Below, piece after piece: positions 7,849 through 16,963 of a stretch of DNA of 64,000 nt. How positions within the stretch are numbered: position 1 is the first letter of the stretch; every line of letters begins with the position of its first letter. A program made the translations under genes and the position numbers. Origin of the DNA: Pseudomonas sp. GM50 (GTDB taxonomy: Bacteria; Pseudomonadota; Gammaproteobacteria; Pseudomonadales; Pseudomonadaceae); NCBI RefSeq assembly GCF_000282375.1, contig NZ_AKJK01000084.1:1-64000 (forward strand), in the 5' to 3' direction. The notes below the pieces were generated by a model. That model was not told where the DNA came from and ran no database searches. It worked only from the letters and a program-made list of their open reading frames with translations.

Positions 7849-9147
7849 TTAGATGCCGAAACGGTCGCGCAGTGCGTAATACGCAGCGCCCATGGCGGTG
7901 AGTGGCGCCTGGAAGGTGCGGCCGCCGAGCATGGGCATGTGTGGCAGGGAGGCGAAGGCATCGAAGCGTTCGGCGTCGCCGCGGATCATTTCCGAGATGA
8001 GTTTGCCGGCCAGGTGCGAGCAGGTGACGCCGTGGCCACTGTAGCCTTGCATGTAGTAGGCATTTTTTTCGATGCGGCCGAATTGCGGCATGCGCGACAT
8101 GGTCAGCAGGAAGTTGCCGGTCCAGCGGTAGTCGATTTTCACGCCCTTGAGTTGCGGGAAGGTCTTGAGGATTTTTGGTTTGATCAGTTGTTCGATGTCG
8201 TCGGGCTCGCGAGCGCCGTAGACCACGCCGCCGCCGTACAGCAAGCGGTTGTCGGCGGTGAGGCGGTAGTAGTCGAGCAGGTAGTTGCAGTCTTCGACGC
8301 AGTAGTTGTTGGTGATCAGGCTGCGGGCGACTTTTTCGGACAGCGGTTCGGTGACGACGATTTGCGAACCGCAGGGCATGCTTTTGCGCGTGACGCGGTT
8401 GTCGAGGTCTTGAGGCAAATAGGCGTTGCCGGCGATCAGCAGGTACTTGGCCCGCACCACGCCTTTGGCGGTGCGCACGGTGATCGGCTCGCCGTAGGTG
8501 ATTTCCACGGCGGCGGATTGTTCGTAGATTTTGCCGCCCAGGCGGATGATCGCGGCGGCTTCGCCGAGGGCCAGGTTCAGCGGGTGGATGTGGCCGCCCT
8601 GCATGTCGAGCAGGCCGCCGACGTAGTTGTCGCAACCCACTTCACGCTTGATGTCAGCGGCGTCGAGCATTCTGAGGTTTTTGTTGCCGTAGCGCTCCCA
8701 GTTGCTCTTCTGCTCGGCCAGGCCGTTGAGTTGTTTCTTGTTCAGTGCCGCGAAGATGCCGCCGGGGCGGTAGTCGCATTGGATGTCGTACTCTTTGATG
8801 CGCGAACGGATGATGTCGGCGCCTTCGAAGATCATGCTGCCAAGCACTTCGGCGGTTTTGTCACCGTAGCGTTCTTCGATCACATCGACGTCGCGGCTGT
8901 AGGAGTTGACCAGTTGACCGCCGTTGCGACCGCTGGCGCCGAAGCCGACTTTGGCGGCTTCGAGTACGGTGACGCTGTAGCCCGCTTCGCTGAGGAACAG
9001 CGCCGAGGACAAACCGGTGTAGCCGGCGCCGATCACGCAGACGTCGCATTCCACCAGTTCTTCAAGAATCGGGTAATCACCGGTCTGATTGCGGGTGGCG
9101 GCGTAGTAGCTGTTTACATGCTTTTGTTTAACAGAGTCTTGTTTCAT
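7849..9147 (-). CDS. puuB: Gamma-glutamylputrescine oxidase
   Basis: The start at 9147 (MKQDSVKQKH) is preceded by GGAG. The 432-residue protein is an FAD-dependent oxidoreductase of the DAO/PuuB family. The FAD-binding motif GAGYTG is at residues 40-45, with the typical FGASGRNGGQL stretch after it. It oxidises gamma-glutamylputrescine to the aldehyde with release of ammonia and hydrogen peroxide. It lies 52 bases after the puuC-type dehydrogenase gene, in a puuA-puuC-puuB-puuR order on the minus strand. A long open frame on the opposite strand is a GC-rich shadow. Confidence 0.9.
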   Translation of the reverse strand: MKQDSVKQKHVNSYYAATRNQTGDYPILEELVECDVCVIGAGYTGLSSALFLSEAGYSVTVLEAAKVGFGASGRNGGQLVNSYSRDVDVIEERYGDKTAEVLGSMIFEGADIIRSRIKEYDIQCDYRPGGIFAALNKKQLNGLAEQKSNWERYGNKNLRMLDAADIKREVGCDNYVGGLLDMQGGHIHPLNLALGEAAAIIRLGGKIYEQSAAVEITYGEPITVRTAKGVVRAKYLLIAGNAYLPQDLDNRVTRKSMPCGSQIVVTEPLSEKVARSLITNNYCVEDCNYLLDYYRLTADNRLLYGGGVVYGAREPDDIEQLIKPKILKTFPQLKGVKIDYRWTGNFLLTMSRMPQFGRIEKNAYYMQGYSGHGVTCSHLAGKLISEMIRGDAERFDAFASLPHMPMLGGRTFQAPLTAMGAAYYALRDRFGI

Positions 9148-9199
9148 ACATTTCTCCGAGGGCCGCAAACGCTCGCCTGCGACCGCCGCTGTAAAAGTG

Positions 9200-10690
9200 T
9201 TAGAGCTTGATCCAGGTCGCTTTGAGTTCGGTGTATTTGTCGAACGCGTGCAGCGATTTATCCCGACCATTACCCGACTGCTTGAACCCGCCGAACGGCG
9301 CGGTCATGTCGCCGCCGTCGTACTGGTTGACCCAGACGCTGCCGGCGCGCAAACCACGGGCGAAGGTGTGGGCCTTGCTGAGGTTGCTGGTCCACACGCC
9401 AGCGGCCAGACCGAAGATGCTGTCATTGGCGATCTGCAGCGCTTCTTCCGCGGTGTCGAAGGTGATCAGCGACAGCACCGGGCCGAAAATTTCTTCACGG
9501 GCGATGGTCATGGCGTTGGTCACGCCGTCGAAAATCGCCGGTTCCACGTACAGGCCGCCGGTGGCTTCGAGAGTGCATTTGCCACCCGCGATCAGCTGAG
9601 CGCCTTGCTCTTTGCCGATTTCGATGTAGCGCAAGATCGATTCCAGTTGGCGCTGATCGACGACCGCGCCGACGGTGGTTTCCGGGTCCAAAGCATGTCC
9701 CGGTTTCCAGGCTTGCAGCGCCTCCAGCAGTAGCGGAATGAATTGCTCGCGGATCGAGCGCTCCACCAGCAGACGTGAGCCAGCGGTGCAGACTTCGCCC
9801 TGGTTGAAGGCAATCGCGCTGACCGCTGCCTGAGCGGCTGCGCGCAAGTCCGGTGCGTCGGCGAACACGACGTTCGGGCTCTTGCCGCCTGCCTCCAGCC
9901 AGACGCGTTTCAAGTTGCTTTGCCCGGCGTAGATCAGCAGTTGCTTGGCAATCGCGGTGGAGCCGGTGAAGGCCAGCACGTCGACATCCATGTGCAACGC
10001 CAGCGCCTTGCCGACGGTGTGACCGAAGCCTGGCAGAACGTTGAACACGCCTTTGGGGATGCCAGCCTCCAGAGCAAGCTGCGCGATGCGGATCGCCGTC
10101 AGCGGTGACTTTTCCGAAGGCTTGAGGATGAACGAGTTACCTGCCGCGAGGGCTGGGGCGAACTTCCAGCTGGCCATGATCAGCGGGAAATTCCACGGCA
10201 CGATGGCGGCGACCACGCCTGCCGGTTCGCGGGTGATGAGGCCGAGTTGGTCGTGCGGTGTGGCGGCGACTTCGTCGTAGATTTTGTCGATGGCCTCGGC
10301 GCTCCAGCGGATCGCGTTGGCGGTCGCCGGGATGTCGATGCTCATGGAATCGCTGATCGGTTTGCCCATGTCCAGGGTTTCCAGCAGCGCCAGTTCTTCC
10401 TGGTTTTGCAGAATCAGATCGGCGAAACGAATCAGGATACGCTTGCGTTCTGCGGGTGCCAGTCGAGCCCAGATGCCGGACTCGAAGGTGCGGCGCGCGA
10501 CGGCGACTGCCGCATTGGCATCGGCTTCGTCGGTGCTGGCGATGTTCGCCAGGAAGCGGCCGTCGACCGGGCTGATGCATTCGAAAGTATCGCCGCTAAG
10601 TGCCGCGCGGTATTGGCCATCGATGAATGCGCGGCCTTCTAGTGTGAGGGACTGGAAGCGTTGTTCCCAGTCGCTGCGAGTGTTTGTCAT
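9200..10690 (-). CDS. puuC: Gamma-glutamyl-gamma-aminobutyraldehyde dehydrogenase
   Basis: This 496-residue protein is an NAD(P)-dependent aldehyde dehydrogenase. Catalytic residues are Glu266 (in WLEAGGKSPN) and Cys301 (in NQGEVCTAGSR), with the cofactor motif FTGST at about 241-245. The start at 10690 (MTNTRSDWEQ) gives the standard family length. Its position between puuA and puuB fits oxidation of gamma-glutamyl-aminobutyraldehyde to gamma-glutamyl-GABA; related enzymes (KauB) also accept other amino-aldehydes. A REP doublet separates it from puuA, so it may have its own promoter. Confidence 0.88.
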   Translation of the reverse strand: MTNTRSDWEQRFQSLTLEGRAFIDGQYRAALSGDTFECISPVDGRFLANIASTDEADANAAVAVARRTFESGIWARLAPAERKRILIRFADLILQNQEELALLETLDMGKPISDSMSIDIPATANAIRWSAEAIDKIYDEVAATPHDQLGLITREPAGVVAAIVPWNFPLIMASWKFAPALAAGNSFILKPSEKSPLTAIRIAQLALEAGIPKGVFNVLPGFGHTVGKALALHMDVDVLAFTGSTAIAKQLLIYAGQSNLKRVWLEAGGKSPNVVFADAPDLRAAAQAAVSAIAFNQGEVCTAGSRLLVERSIREQFIPLLLEALQAWKPGHALDPETTVGAVVDQRQLESILRYIEIGKEQGAQLIAGGKCTLEATGGLYVEPAIFDGVTNAMTIAREEIFGPVLSLITFDTAEEALQIANDSIFGLAAGVWTSNLSKAHTFARGLRAGSVWVNQYDGGDMTAPFGGFKQSGNGRDKSLHAFDKYTELKATWIKL

Positions 10691-10783
10691 GGTTGTGACT
10701 CTACGCAGAGGAATAGGTGATCGTTCTATTGATGCCGGAGAATGTCGTGTGTCAGGTGATTTCGATGGTGGCTGTGCCGATGT

Positions 10784-10851
10784 CTTCGCGGGCAAGCCTC
10801 GCTCCTACAGGGATGATGTGTCCCTTGTAGGAGCGAGGCTTGCCCGCGAAG
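10784..10851. repeat. REP doublet (GTAGGAGCGAGGCTTGCCCGCGAA type)
   Basis: A near-perfect inverted repeat has arms at 10784-10813 and 10821-10851 and a very short loop. It belongs to a different sequence class from the 7.6 kb copies. It could fold into a long hairpin in the puuA-puuC transcript and influence the relative expression of the two genes. Confidence 0.85.
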
Positions 10852-10899
10852 GGGGCCTCACATCCAACATCAATGGCATTGACCCACCGTTCAGGCCCA

Positions 10900-12276
10900 T
10901 CAAACGGTATGCAAGTACCAGTTGTACTCAAGGTCGGAGATGGAGTTCTCGAACTCGGCCAGCTCGCTTTCCTTGCACGCCACGAACACGTCGATGTACA
11001 GCGGGTCGATGTAGCGCGCCATGACTTCGCTGTCGTCCAGCTCACGCAACGCATCGCGCAGGTTGTTCGGCAGGCTTTGCTCGTTCTGCTCGTAGCTGTT
11101 GCCTTCCACCGGTGGGCCCGGTTCGATTTCGTTGGTCAGGCCATGGTGAATACCGGCCAGTACCGACGCCATCAACAGGTACGGGTTGGCGTCGGCGCCG
11201 GCTACACGATGCTCGATGCGCACGGCATCCGCTGAACCGGTGGGCACACGTACCGCAACGGTACGGTTGTCGATGCCCCAGCTTGGCGAGTTCGGCACAT
11301 AGAACTGCGCGCCAAAACGGCGGTACGAGTTGACGTTCGGGCAGAGGAACGCCATCTGCGCCGGCAGGGTCTCGAGCACACCGCCGATCGCGTGACGCAG
11401 TGCGGCGTTCTGCTCGGGATCCTCGCTGGCAAAGATGTTGTTGCCTTCTTTGTCGAGAATCGAAATGTGCACGTGCAAACCATTGCCCGCCTGGCCCGGA
11501 TACGGCTTGGCCATGAAGGTGGTGTCCATCTCGTGGTCGTAGGCGATGTTCTTCACCAGACGCTTGAGCAACACCGCGTAGTCGCAGGCCTTTATAGGGT
11601 CGGAGACGTGATGCAGGTTCACTTCGAATTGCGCCGGGGCGCTTTCCTTGACGATGGCGTCGGCAGGAATGCCCTGCTCTTTCGCGCCTTCAAGGATGTC
11701 TTGCAGGCAATCGACGTACTCATCCAGATCGTCGATCAGGTACACCTGAGTCGAATGCGGACGCTTGCCGGACACCGGCGAGCGTGGCGACTGCGGACGA
11801 CCGTTCACGTTGTCCTGGTCGATCAGATAGAACTCCAGTTCGAACGCTGCGCAAATGGTCAGGCCCATGTCATCGAACTTGCTCACCACCTGACGCAGCA
11901 CTTCGCGAGGGTCAGCGAAGAACGGCTGGCCTTCGAGTTCGTGCATGGTCATTAACAGCTGCGCGGTCGGGCGCTTCTGCCAAGGCTCGATGCTGAGGGT
12001 ATTGGGGATGGGGAAGCAGATTCGATCCGAGTCGCCGATGTCCAGACCCAGGCCGGTGCTTTCCACCGTAGAACCGTTGATGTCCAGGGCAAACAGCGAC
12101 GCCGGGAGGTTAATGCCTTTTTCGTAAACCTTATGAAGACTGGTGCGTTCGATGCGCTTGCCGCGCACCACACCGTTCATATCCGCAATCAGAAGGTCGA
12201 CGTACAAAACCTCAGGATATTTCTTAAGGAATGCGTTTGCTTCGTTGAGTTGAACGGCACGCAGAGGGACCGACAT
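10900..12276 (-). CDS. puuA: Gamma-glutamylputrescine synthetase (glutamine synthetase family)
   Basis: The 458-residue protein is a glutamine-synthetase-fold ligase. Recognisable parts are the beta-grasp N terminus (DLLIADMNGVVRGKR), the ATP-site segment KPYPGQAGNGLHVHISI and the C-terminal EHRVAGADANPYL. It joins glutamate to putrescine, the first step of the gamma-glutamylation pathway. Its length and the VVRGKR motif separate it from GlnA. It is transcribed away from puuD, with 280 bases between them. Pseudomonads often have several paralogues, so the preferred amine is uncertain. Confidence 0.9.
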   Translation of the reverse strand: MSVPLRAVQLNEANAFLKKYPEVLYVDLLIADMNGVVRGKRIERTSLHKVYEKGINLPASLFALDINGSTVESTGLGLDIGDSDRICFPIPNTLSIEPWQKRPTAQLLMTMHELEGQPFFADPREVLRQVVSKFDDMGLTICAAFELEFYLIDQDNVNGRPQSPRSPVSGKRPHSTQVYLIDDLDEYVDCLQDILEGAKEQGIPADAIVKESAPAQFEVNLHHVSDPIKACDYAVLLKRLVKNIAYDHEMDTTFMAKPYPGQAGNGLHVHISILDKEGNNIFASEDPEQNAALRHAIGGVLETLPAQMAFLCPNVNSYRRFGAQFYVPNSPSWGIDNRTVAVRVPTGSADAVRIEHRVAGADANPYLLMASVLAGIHHGLTNEIEPGPPVEGNSYEQNEQSLPNNLRDALRELDDSEVMARYIDPLYIDVFVACKESELAEFENSISDLEYNWYLHTV

Positions 12277-12556
12277 GATGCACCTATTAGCTGTTAATTA
12301 TTATGTTCACTACCCTTTCACGAGCCCAGTCAATCCGAAAGGCAAAGTGAAGTCAATAGCGAACACTTGGCCTTTCAACCTTTATTTTCGGGCCTTTTTT
12401 GGGCACAAGAGTGCCAGATCAGCCTTGCATACCGCGCAAACCCTGAAGATCGGACGTGCGGCGTTTAGAATTTTTTACATGAGAGTTGTTAATTAAAATC
12501 AACAAGGCTAAGCTCCGGAAAAGCTCGTTCAAGTGTGAAACTTCGAGGTGATAAAA
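12277..12556. promoter_or_regulatory. Divergent puuA/puuD promoter region
   Basis: This intergenic region separates the divergent puuA and puuD genes and must hold promoters for both. It is AT-rich near both starts. A short palindrome GGCAC-AAGA-GTGCC lies at 12402-12415. An imperfect AT-rich repeat lies around 12486-12504. Either could be a PuuR operator, but neither matches a site I can name with confidence. Confidence 0.5.
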
Positions 12557-13318
12557 ATGGCATTCAAGCCATTGATCGGCGTTACTGCGTGCGTCAAACA
12601 GATTGGCCTGCACCCCTACCACGTCAGCGGCGACAAGTACTTGCGTGCTGTCAGCGTCGCGGCTTTGGGGCTGCCCGTCGTTATTCCTTCCTTAGGCGAA
12701 CTGACCGAAATCGATGACCTGCTCGCGCAGCTCGACGGTCTTTTGCTGACCGGCTCGCCATCAAATGTGGAGCCCTTCCACTATCAAGGCCCGGCCAGCG
12801 CTCCCGGTACGGATCACGATCCGCAACGGGACGCCACCACCCTTCCTTTATTGCGCGCAGCCATCGCCGCCGGTGTTCCGGTGCTCGGCATCTGCCGGGG
12901 CTTTCAGGAAATGAACGTGGCGTTCGGCGGCAGCCTGCATCAGAAGGTGCATGAACTGCCCGGCATGCTCGATCACCGGGAAGCGGATCATCCGGATTTG
13001 GCCGTGCAGTACGCACCGGCGCATGCGGTTAGTGTGCAACCGGGCGGCGTGTTCGAAGCGCTGGACCTGCCGCAGGTATTTCAGGTGAATTCGATTCACA
13101 GCCAGGGCATCGACCGACTCGCTCCCGGCCTACGCGCCGAGGCTGTCGCGCCGGATGGTTTGATCGAGGCGATTTCCGTCGAAAACAGTAAGGCCTTCGC
13201 TGTCGGTGTGCAGTGGCACCCGGAATGGCAGGTGCTTTCGAATCCCCCCTACTTGAGTATTTTCCAGGCGTTCGGCGACGCGTGCCGGCAACGGGCGGCG
13301 CTGCGTAATACGCGCTGA
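12557..13318 (+). CDS. puuD: Gamma-glutamyl-GABA hydrolase
   Basis: The start at ATG 12557 is eight bases after GAGG; an in-frame GTG at 12548 overlaps that site and is less likely. The 253-residue class I glutamine-amidotransferase-fold hydrolase has its nucleophile Cys113 in LGICRGFQE and His221/Glu223 in VQWHPEW. It releases GABA and glutamate from gamma-glutamyl-GABA, the last step of the pathway. It is divergent from puuA and upstream of the putrescine transporter genes. Confidence 0.9.
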   Translation: MAFKPLIGVTACVKQIGLHPYHVSGDKYLRAVSVAALGLPVVIPSLGELTEIDDLLAQLDGLLLTGSPSNVEPFHYQGPASAPGTDHDPQRDATTLPLLRAAIAAGVPVLGICRGFQEMNVAFGGSLHQKVHELPGMLDHREADHPDLAVQYAPAHAVSVQPGGVFEALDLPQVFQVNSIHSQGIDRLAPGLRAEAVAPDGLIEAISVENSKAFAVGVQWHPEWQVLSNPPYLSIFQAFGDACRQRAALRNTR

Positions 13319-13331
13319 CTTCAAAAAGCAT

Positions 13332-13475
13332 TCAACGATTTAACTGCCCCCGTGAGTCTGGCGGGCGTGCCTTTGCGCGCCGGTCGCTCACGTAATAGAT
13401 GAACCGCAATAACAACAAGTACGACCAGGCAGCCAGGATGGCGGTGCCGAATAAGCCCGGCCGGTACGGGCCAGT
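13332..13475 (-). pseudogene. C-terminal remnant of a membrane protein gene
   Basis: On the minus strand an open stretch of 47 codons ends in TGA at 13332-13334. It has no start codon of its own: the frame is closed by a stop just upstream. The translation contains a hydrophobic helix (GTAILAAWSYLLLLRFIYYV) followed by a basic tail, as at the end of an inner-membrane protein. The intact part would lie where the REP doublet at 13491 now begins. The family was not recognised. Confidence 0.4.
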
Positions 13476-13490
13476 GATTCAAATGCAAAT

Positions 13491-13662
13491 CCCCTTGTGG
13501 GAACGGGCTTGTGTGGCGAGGGGGCTTGCCCCCGTTCGATTGCGAAGCAATCGTAAATCGGTCACCGCTTTCTGATTCAAGATCGCGGCGACTGAGTCAG
13601 GGGCGCTTCGCACCCCAACGGGGGCAAGCCCCCTCGCCACACAAGCCTCGCTCCCACAGGGG
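13491..13662. repeat. Long REP-type inverted repeat (GGGGGCTTGCCCCC class)
   Basis: Arms of about 46 bases at 13491-13536 and 13617-13662 combine a GTGGGA(A/G)CG unit with a GTGTGGCGAGGGGGCTTGCC unit. The spacer of about 80 bases contains smaller hairpins. It sits upstream of potG and next to the membrane-protein remnant. Confidence 0.85.
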
Positions 13663-13763
13663 ATCTTCGCGCAATTGACTGGCACCGTACGGGCTTGGGC
13701 TTGCAATCAACTACTAAGTCAGGCCGCGTTGGCCCGACGACTGAAACCTGTTGGGAGTTTCAT

Positions 13764-14906
13764 ATGGCAAACGCCTCCAGCATCTACAGGAAGGCTCTTG
13801 AAGGTCACCAGGCACCGAAAAAGGTGTTGGTGAAAGTCGACCGAGTCACCAAGAAATTCGACGAAACCACCGCCGTGGACGATGTGTCCCTGGAGATCCA
13901 TCAAGGCGAAATCTTCGCCCTGCTCGGCGGTTCCGGCTCGGGTAAATCGACGCTGCTGCGCATGCTCGCCGGCTTCGAGCGCCCGACCGAAGGGCGGATT
14001 CTGCTCGACGGTGTCGACATCACCGACATGCCGCCGTACGAACGGCCGATCAACATGATGTTCCAGTCCTACGCCCTGTTCCCGCACATGACGGTGGCGC
14101 AGAACATCGCCTTCGGCCTCAAGCAGGACCGTTTGCCCGCCAGCGAAATCGACGCCCGTGTCGAAGAGATGCTGCGGCTGGTGCACATGACCCAATACGC
14201 CAAGCGCAAGCCGCATCAGTTGTCTGGCGGCCAACGTCAACGTGTGGCGTTGGCCCGCTCTCTGGCCAAGCGACCAAAGCTGTTGTTGCTCGACGAACCG
14301 ATGGGCGCACTGGATAAAAAGCTGCGCTCGCAGATGCAACTGGAATTGGTGGAGATCATCGAGCGCGTCGGCGTGACCTGTGTGATGGTGACCCACGATC
14401 AGGAAGAAGCCATGACCATGGCCGAACGCATCGCAATCATGCACCTGGGCTGGATCGCCCAGATTGGTAGCCCGGTGGATATTTATGAGGCGCCGGTCAG
14501 CCGCATGGTGTGTGAGTTCATCGGCAACGTGAATGCCTTCGACGGCACGGTGGTCGAGGACTTGGAAGGTCACGCGATCATTCACAGCCCGGACCTTGAG
14601 CAGAAGATTTACGTCGGCCACGGCGTGAGCACGTCGGTGCAAGACAAGTCGATCACCTACGCCATCCGCCCGGAAAAAATGCTGGTCAGCACCCTCAAGC
14701 CCGAAACTCGCTACAACTGGTCCGAAGGCAAGGTGCATGACATCGCCTACCTCGGCGGCCACTCGGTGTTTTATGTGGAACTGCCCGGCGGCAAGATCGT
14801 GCAGTCGTTCATGGCCAACGCCGAACGCCGTGGCGCACGCCCGACCTGGGACGATCAGGTCTACGTGTGGTGGGAAGACGACAGCGGCGTGGTACTGCGC
14901 TCATGA
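13764..14906 (+). CDS. potG: Putrescine ABC transporter, ATP-binding protein
   Basis: The start at ATG 13764 is six bases after GGGAG. The 380-residue ATPase has Walker A GGSGSGKST at 55-63, signature LSGGQ at 153-157 and Walker B LLLLDEP at about 173-179. A C-terminal TOBE-like regulatory domain follows. It is very close in sequence to PotG-type ATPases (RPINMMFQSYALFPHMTV is characteristic). It energises import of putrescine and overlaps the first permease gene by four bases (ATGA). Confidence 0.92.
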   Translation: MANASSIYRKALEGHQAPKKVLVKVDRVTKKFDETTAVDDVSLEIHQGEIFALLGGSGSGKSTLLRMLAGFERPTEGRILLDGVDITDMPPYERPINMMFQSYALFPHMTVAQNIAFGLKQDRLPASEIDARVEEMLRLVHMTQYAKRKPHQLSGGQRQRVALARSLAKRPKLLLLDEPMGALDKKLRSQMQLELVEIIERVGVTCVMVTHDQEEAMTMAERIAIMHLGWIAQIGSPVDIYEAPVSRMVCEFIGNVNAFDGTVVEDLEGHAIIHSPDLEQKIYVGHGVSTSVQDKSITYAIRPEKMLVSTLKPETRYNWSEGKVHDIAYLGGHSVFYVELPGGKIVQSFMANAERRGARPTWDDQVYVWWEDDSGVVLRS

Positions 14907-15817
14907 GAACCTTCAATCAGCAGTTCCTGCGCCTGGTGCCCAGCGGCCGCAAACTGGTCATCGGCATTCCGTTCCTGTGGCTGTGCCTGTTTTTCCTGTT
15001 GCCGTTCTTCCTGGTGATGAAGATCAGCTTCTCGGAAGCGGCCCTGGCCATTCCTCCTTACTCTGAGATTTACACCTTCGCCGAGCAGAAATTCCAGCTG
15101 CTGCTGAACATCGGCAATTACTCGCTGCTGACCGAAGATGAGTTGTACATCTCGGCTTACTTCGGCTCGTTGAAGGTCGCGTTTTTAAGCACACTGATGT
15201 GCCTGGTGATCGGTTTTCCGATGGCCTACGCGATCACCAAAGCCAGCAAGGAAACGCAGAACGTTCTGCTGTTGTTGATCATGATGCCGACCTGGACCGC
15301 GATCCTGATTCGCGTCTATGCGTGGATGGGCATTCTCAGCAACAACGGTTTGCTCAACGCGTTCCTGATGTGGACCGGGCTCACGTCGCATCCGATCGAG
15401 ATCCTCAATACCAACACGGCGGTGTACATCGGCGTGGTCTATGCCTACCTGCCGTTCATGGTGTTGCCGCTGTACGCCAACCTGGTCAAGCACGATCAGA
15501 GCTTGCTGGAAGCCGCGTCGGACCTGGGTTCGAGCACCTTCAACAACTTCTGGAAAATCACCGTGCCGCTGGCCAAGAACGGGATCATTGCCGGTTGCAT
15601 GCTGGTGTTCATTCCGGTGGTCGGTGAGTTCGTGATTCCGGAGCTGTTGGGCGGCCCGGAGACCCTGATGATCGGCCGGGTGCTGTGGCAAGAGTTCTTC
15701 AACAACCGCGACTGGCCGGTGGCATCCGCGCTGGCGGTGGTGATGCTGGCGATCCTGATTGTGCCGATTCTGCTGTTCAACCGCAGCCAGGCTAAAGAGA
15801 TGGAGGGACGGGGATGA
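14903..15817 (+). CDS. potH: Putrescine ABC transporter permease
   Basis: This 304-residue inner-membrane permease has about six helices. The cytoplasmic coupling loop contains EAASDLGSSTFNNFWKITVPL, the EAA motif of type I importers. The start overlaps the potG stop by four bases, and the next permease start overlaps this stop by four bases, so translation is likely coupled. By position and sequence it is PotH-like (PotB family). Confidence 0.9.
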   Translation: MRTFNQQFLRLVPSGRKLVIGIPFLWLCLFFLLPFFLVMKISFSEAALAIPPYSEIYTFAEQKFQLLLNIGNYSLLTEDELYISAYFGSLKVAFLSTLMCLVIGFPMAYAITKASKETQNVLLLLIMMPTWTAILIRVYAWMGILSNNGLLNAFLMWTGLTSHPIEILNTNTAVYIGVVYAYLPFMVLPLYANLVKHDQSLLEAASDLGSSTFNNFWKITVPLAKNGIIAGCMLVFIPVVGEFVIPELLGGPETLMIGRVLWQEFFNNRDWPVASALAVVMLAILIVPILLFNRSQAKEMEGRG

Positions 15818-16698
15818 AACGCTTCGGGTTTTCAAAGTTCATGCTGATTTTCGGCCTGTCGTTTATCTACCTGCCGATGCTGATTCTGGTGATCTACTCG
15901 TTCAACGCCTCGAAACTGGTGACGGTGTGGGGCGGCTGGTCGGTGAAGTGGTACGTCGGCCTGCTCGACAACACGCAACTGATGGGTTCGGTGGTGCGCT
16001 CGCTGGAAATCGCCTGCTACACGGCGATTGCCGCCGTGGCATTGGGCACCCTCGCCGCTTTCGTGCTCACCCGTGTGACGCGCTTCAAGGGTCGCACGCT
16101 GTTTGGTGGTCTGGTGACGGCGCCGTTGGTGATGCCGGAAGTGATCACCGGTCTGTCGCTGTTGCTGCTGTTCGTGGCCATGGCGCAGTTGATCGGCTGG
16201 CCGCAGGAACGTGGCCTGGTGACGATCTGGATCGCCCACACCACGTTCTGCGCAGCGTATGTGGCGGTGGTTGTTTCGGCGCGTTTGCGTGAGCTGGATC
16301 TGTCGATTGAAGAAGCGGCCATGGACCTGGGTGCGCGGCCGTTCAAGGTGTTCTTTTTGATCACCATCCCGATGATCGCGCCGTCACTGGCGGCGGGCGG
16401 CATGATGTCGTTTGCCTTGTCGCTGGATGATCTGGTGTTGGCGAGTTTCGTCTCTGGCCCGGGCTCCACGACCTTGCCGATGGAAGTGTTCTCGGCGGTG
16501 CGTCTGGGTGTGAAGCCTGAGATCAATGCCGTGGCCAGTCTGATTCTGCTGGCGGTGTCGATCGTCACGTTCATGGTCTGGTACTTCAGCCGCAAGGCCG
16601 AAGCCACGCGCAAACGGGCGATCCAGGAAGCCATGGACCAGACCGCCAGCGAGTCCTGGCAGCAACCGAAAAACCAGCGGGTCGAAGCAACGGCTTAG
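15814..16698 (+). CDS. potI: Putrescine ABC transporter permease
   Basis: The 294-residue second permease has the EAA loop EEAAMDLGARPFKVFFLITIP and about six membrane helices. It pairs with the preceding permease to form the channel. The hydrophilic C-terminal tail is longer than usual. A long REP-type inverted repeat lies between it and the binding-protein gene, which may stabilise or separate the two transcript parts. Confidence 0.9.
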   Translation: MKRFGFSKFMLIFGLSFIYLPMLILVIYSFNASKLVTVWGGWSVKWYVGLLDNTQLMGSVVRSLEIACYTAIAAVALGTLAAFVLTRVTRFKGRTLFGGLVTAPLVMPEVITGLSLLLLFVAMAQLIGWPQERGLVTIWIAHTTFCAAYVAVVVSARLRELDLSIEEAAMDLGARPFKVFFLITIPMIAPSLAAGGMMSFALSLDDLVLASFVSGPGSTTLPMEVFSAVRLGVKPEINAVASLILLAVSIVTFMVWYFSRKAEATRKRAIQEAMDQTASESWQQPKNQRVEATA

Positions 16699-16729
16699 TG
16701 CTGTTGAGTTAAATGACGTGAACACAAAA

Positions 16730-16900
16730 CCTGTGGCGAGGGGCTCGTTGTGGCGAGGGGGTTTACCCCCGTTGGGTCGCGAAGCGGCCCCCAAACCTGC
16801 AACCGAGGTGTATCAAGCACACCGAATTCGCTGGTTTTACGACTGCTTCGCAGCCGAACGGGGGTAAACCCCCTCGCCACAACAAGCCCCTTGCCACAGG
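16730..16900. repeat. Long REP-type inverted repeat
   Basis: Arms at the two ends begin CCTGTGGCGAGGGGCTCGTTG and end in the inverse with small mismatches; the inner unit is GTGGCGAGGGGGTTTACCCCC. It is the same class as the copy at 13491. It lies between the last permease gene and potF, inside what is otherwise a transport operon. Confidence 0.85.
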
Positions 16901-16963
16901 GTTTGTGTCCACCTGCACCGTTGTTCTATGTGATTTGAATAAAAAGAAAATGGAGTTGTACCA

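Noticed and set aside
7379..8635. 418-codon minus-strand open frame
   Set aside because: It overlaps puuB in another frame, and its arginine-rich translation is typical of a shadow of a GC-rich gene.
7384..9210. 608-codon plus-strand open frame
   Set aside because: It lies opposite puuB and the REP doublets, has no ribosome binding site, and its translation is a low-complexity Ala/Val/Asp-rich shadow of the GC-rich puuB gene.
12391..12415. Possible sigma-54 promoter in the puuA/puuD region
   Set aside because: GG and GC dinucleotides occur near the right spacing but the surrounding bases do not match the consensus, and a short palindrome explains the pattern equally well.
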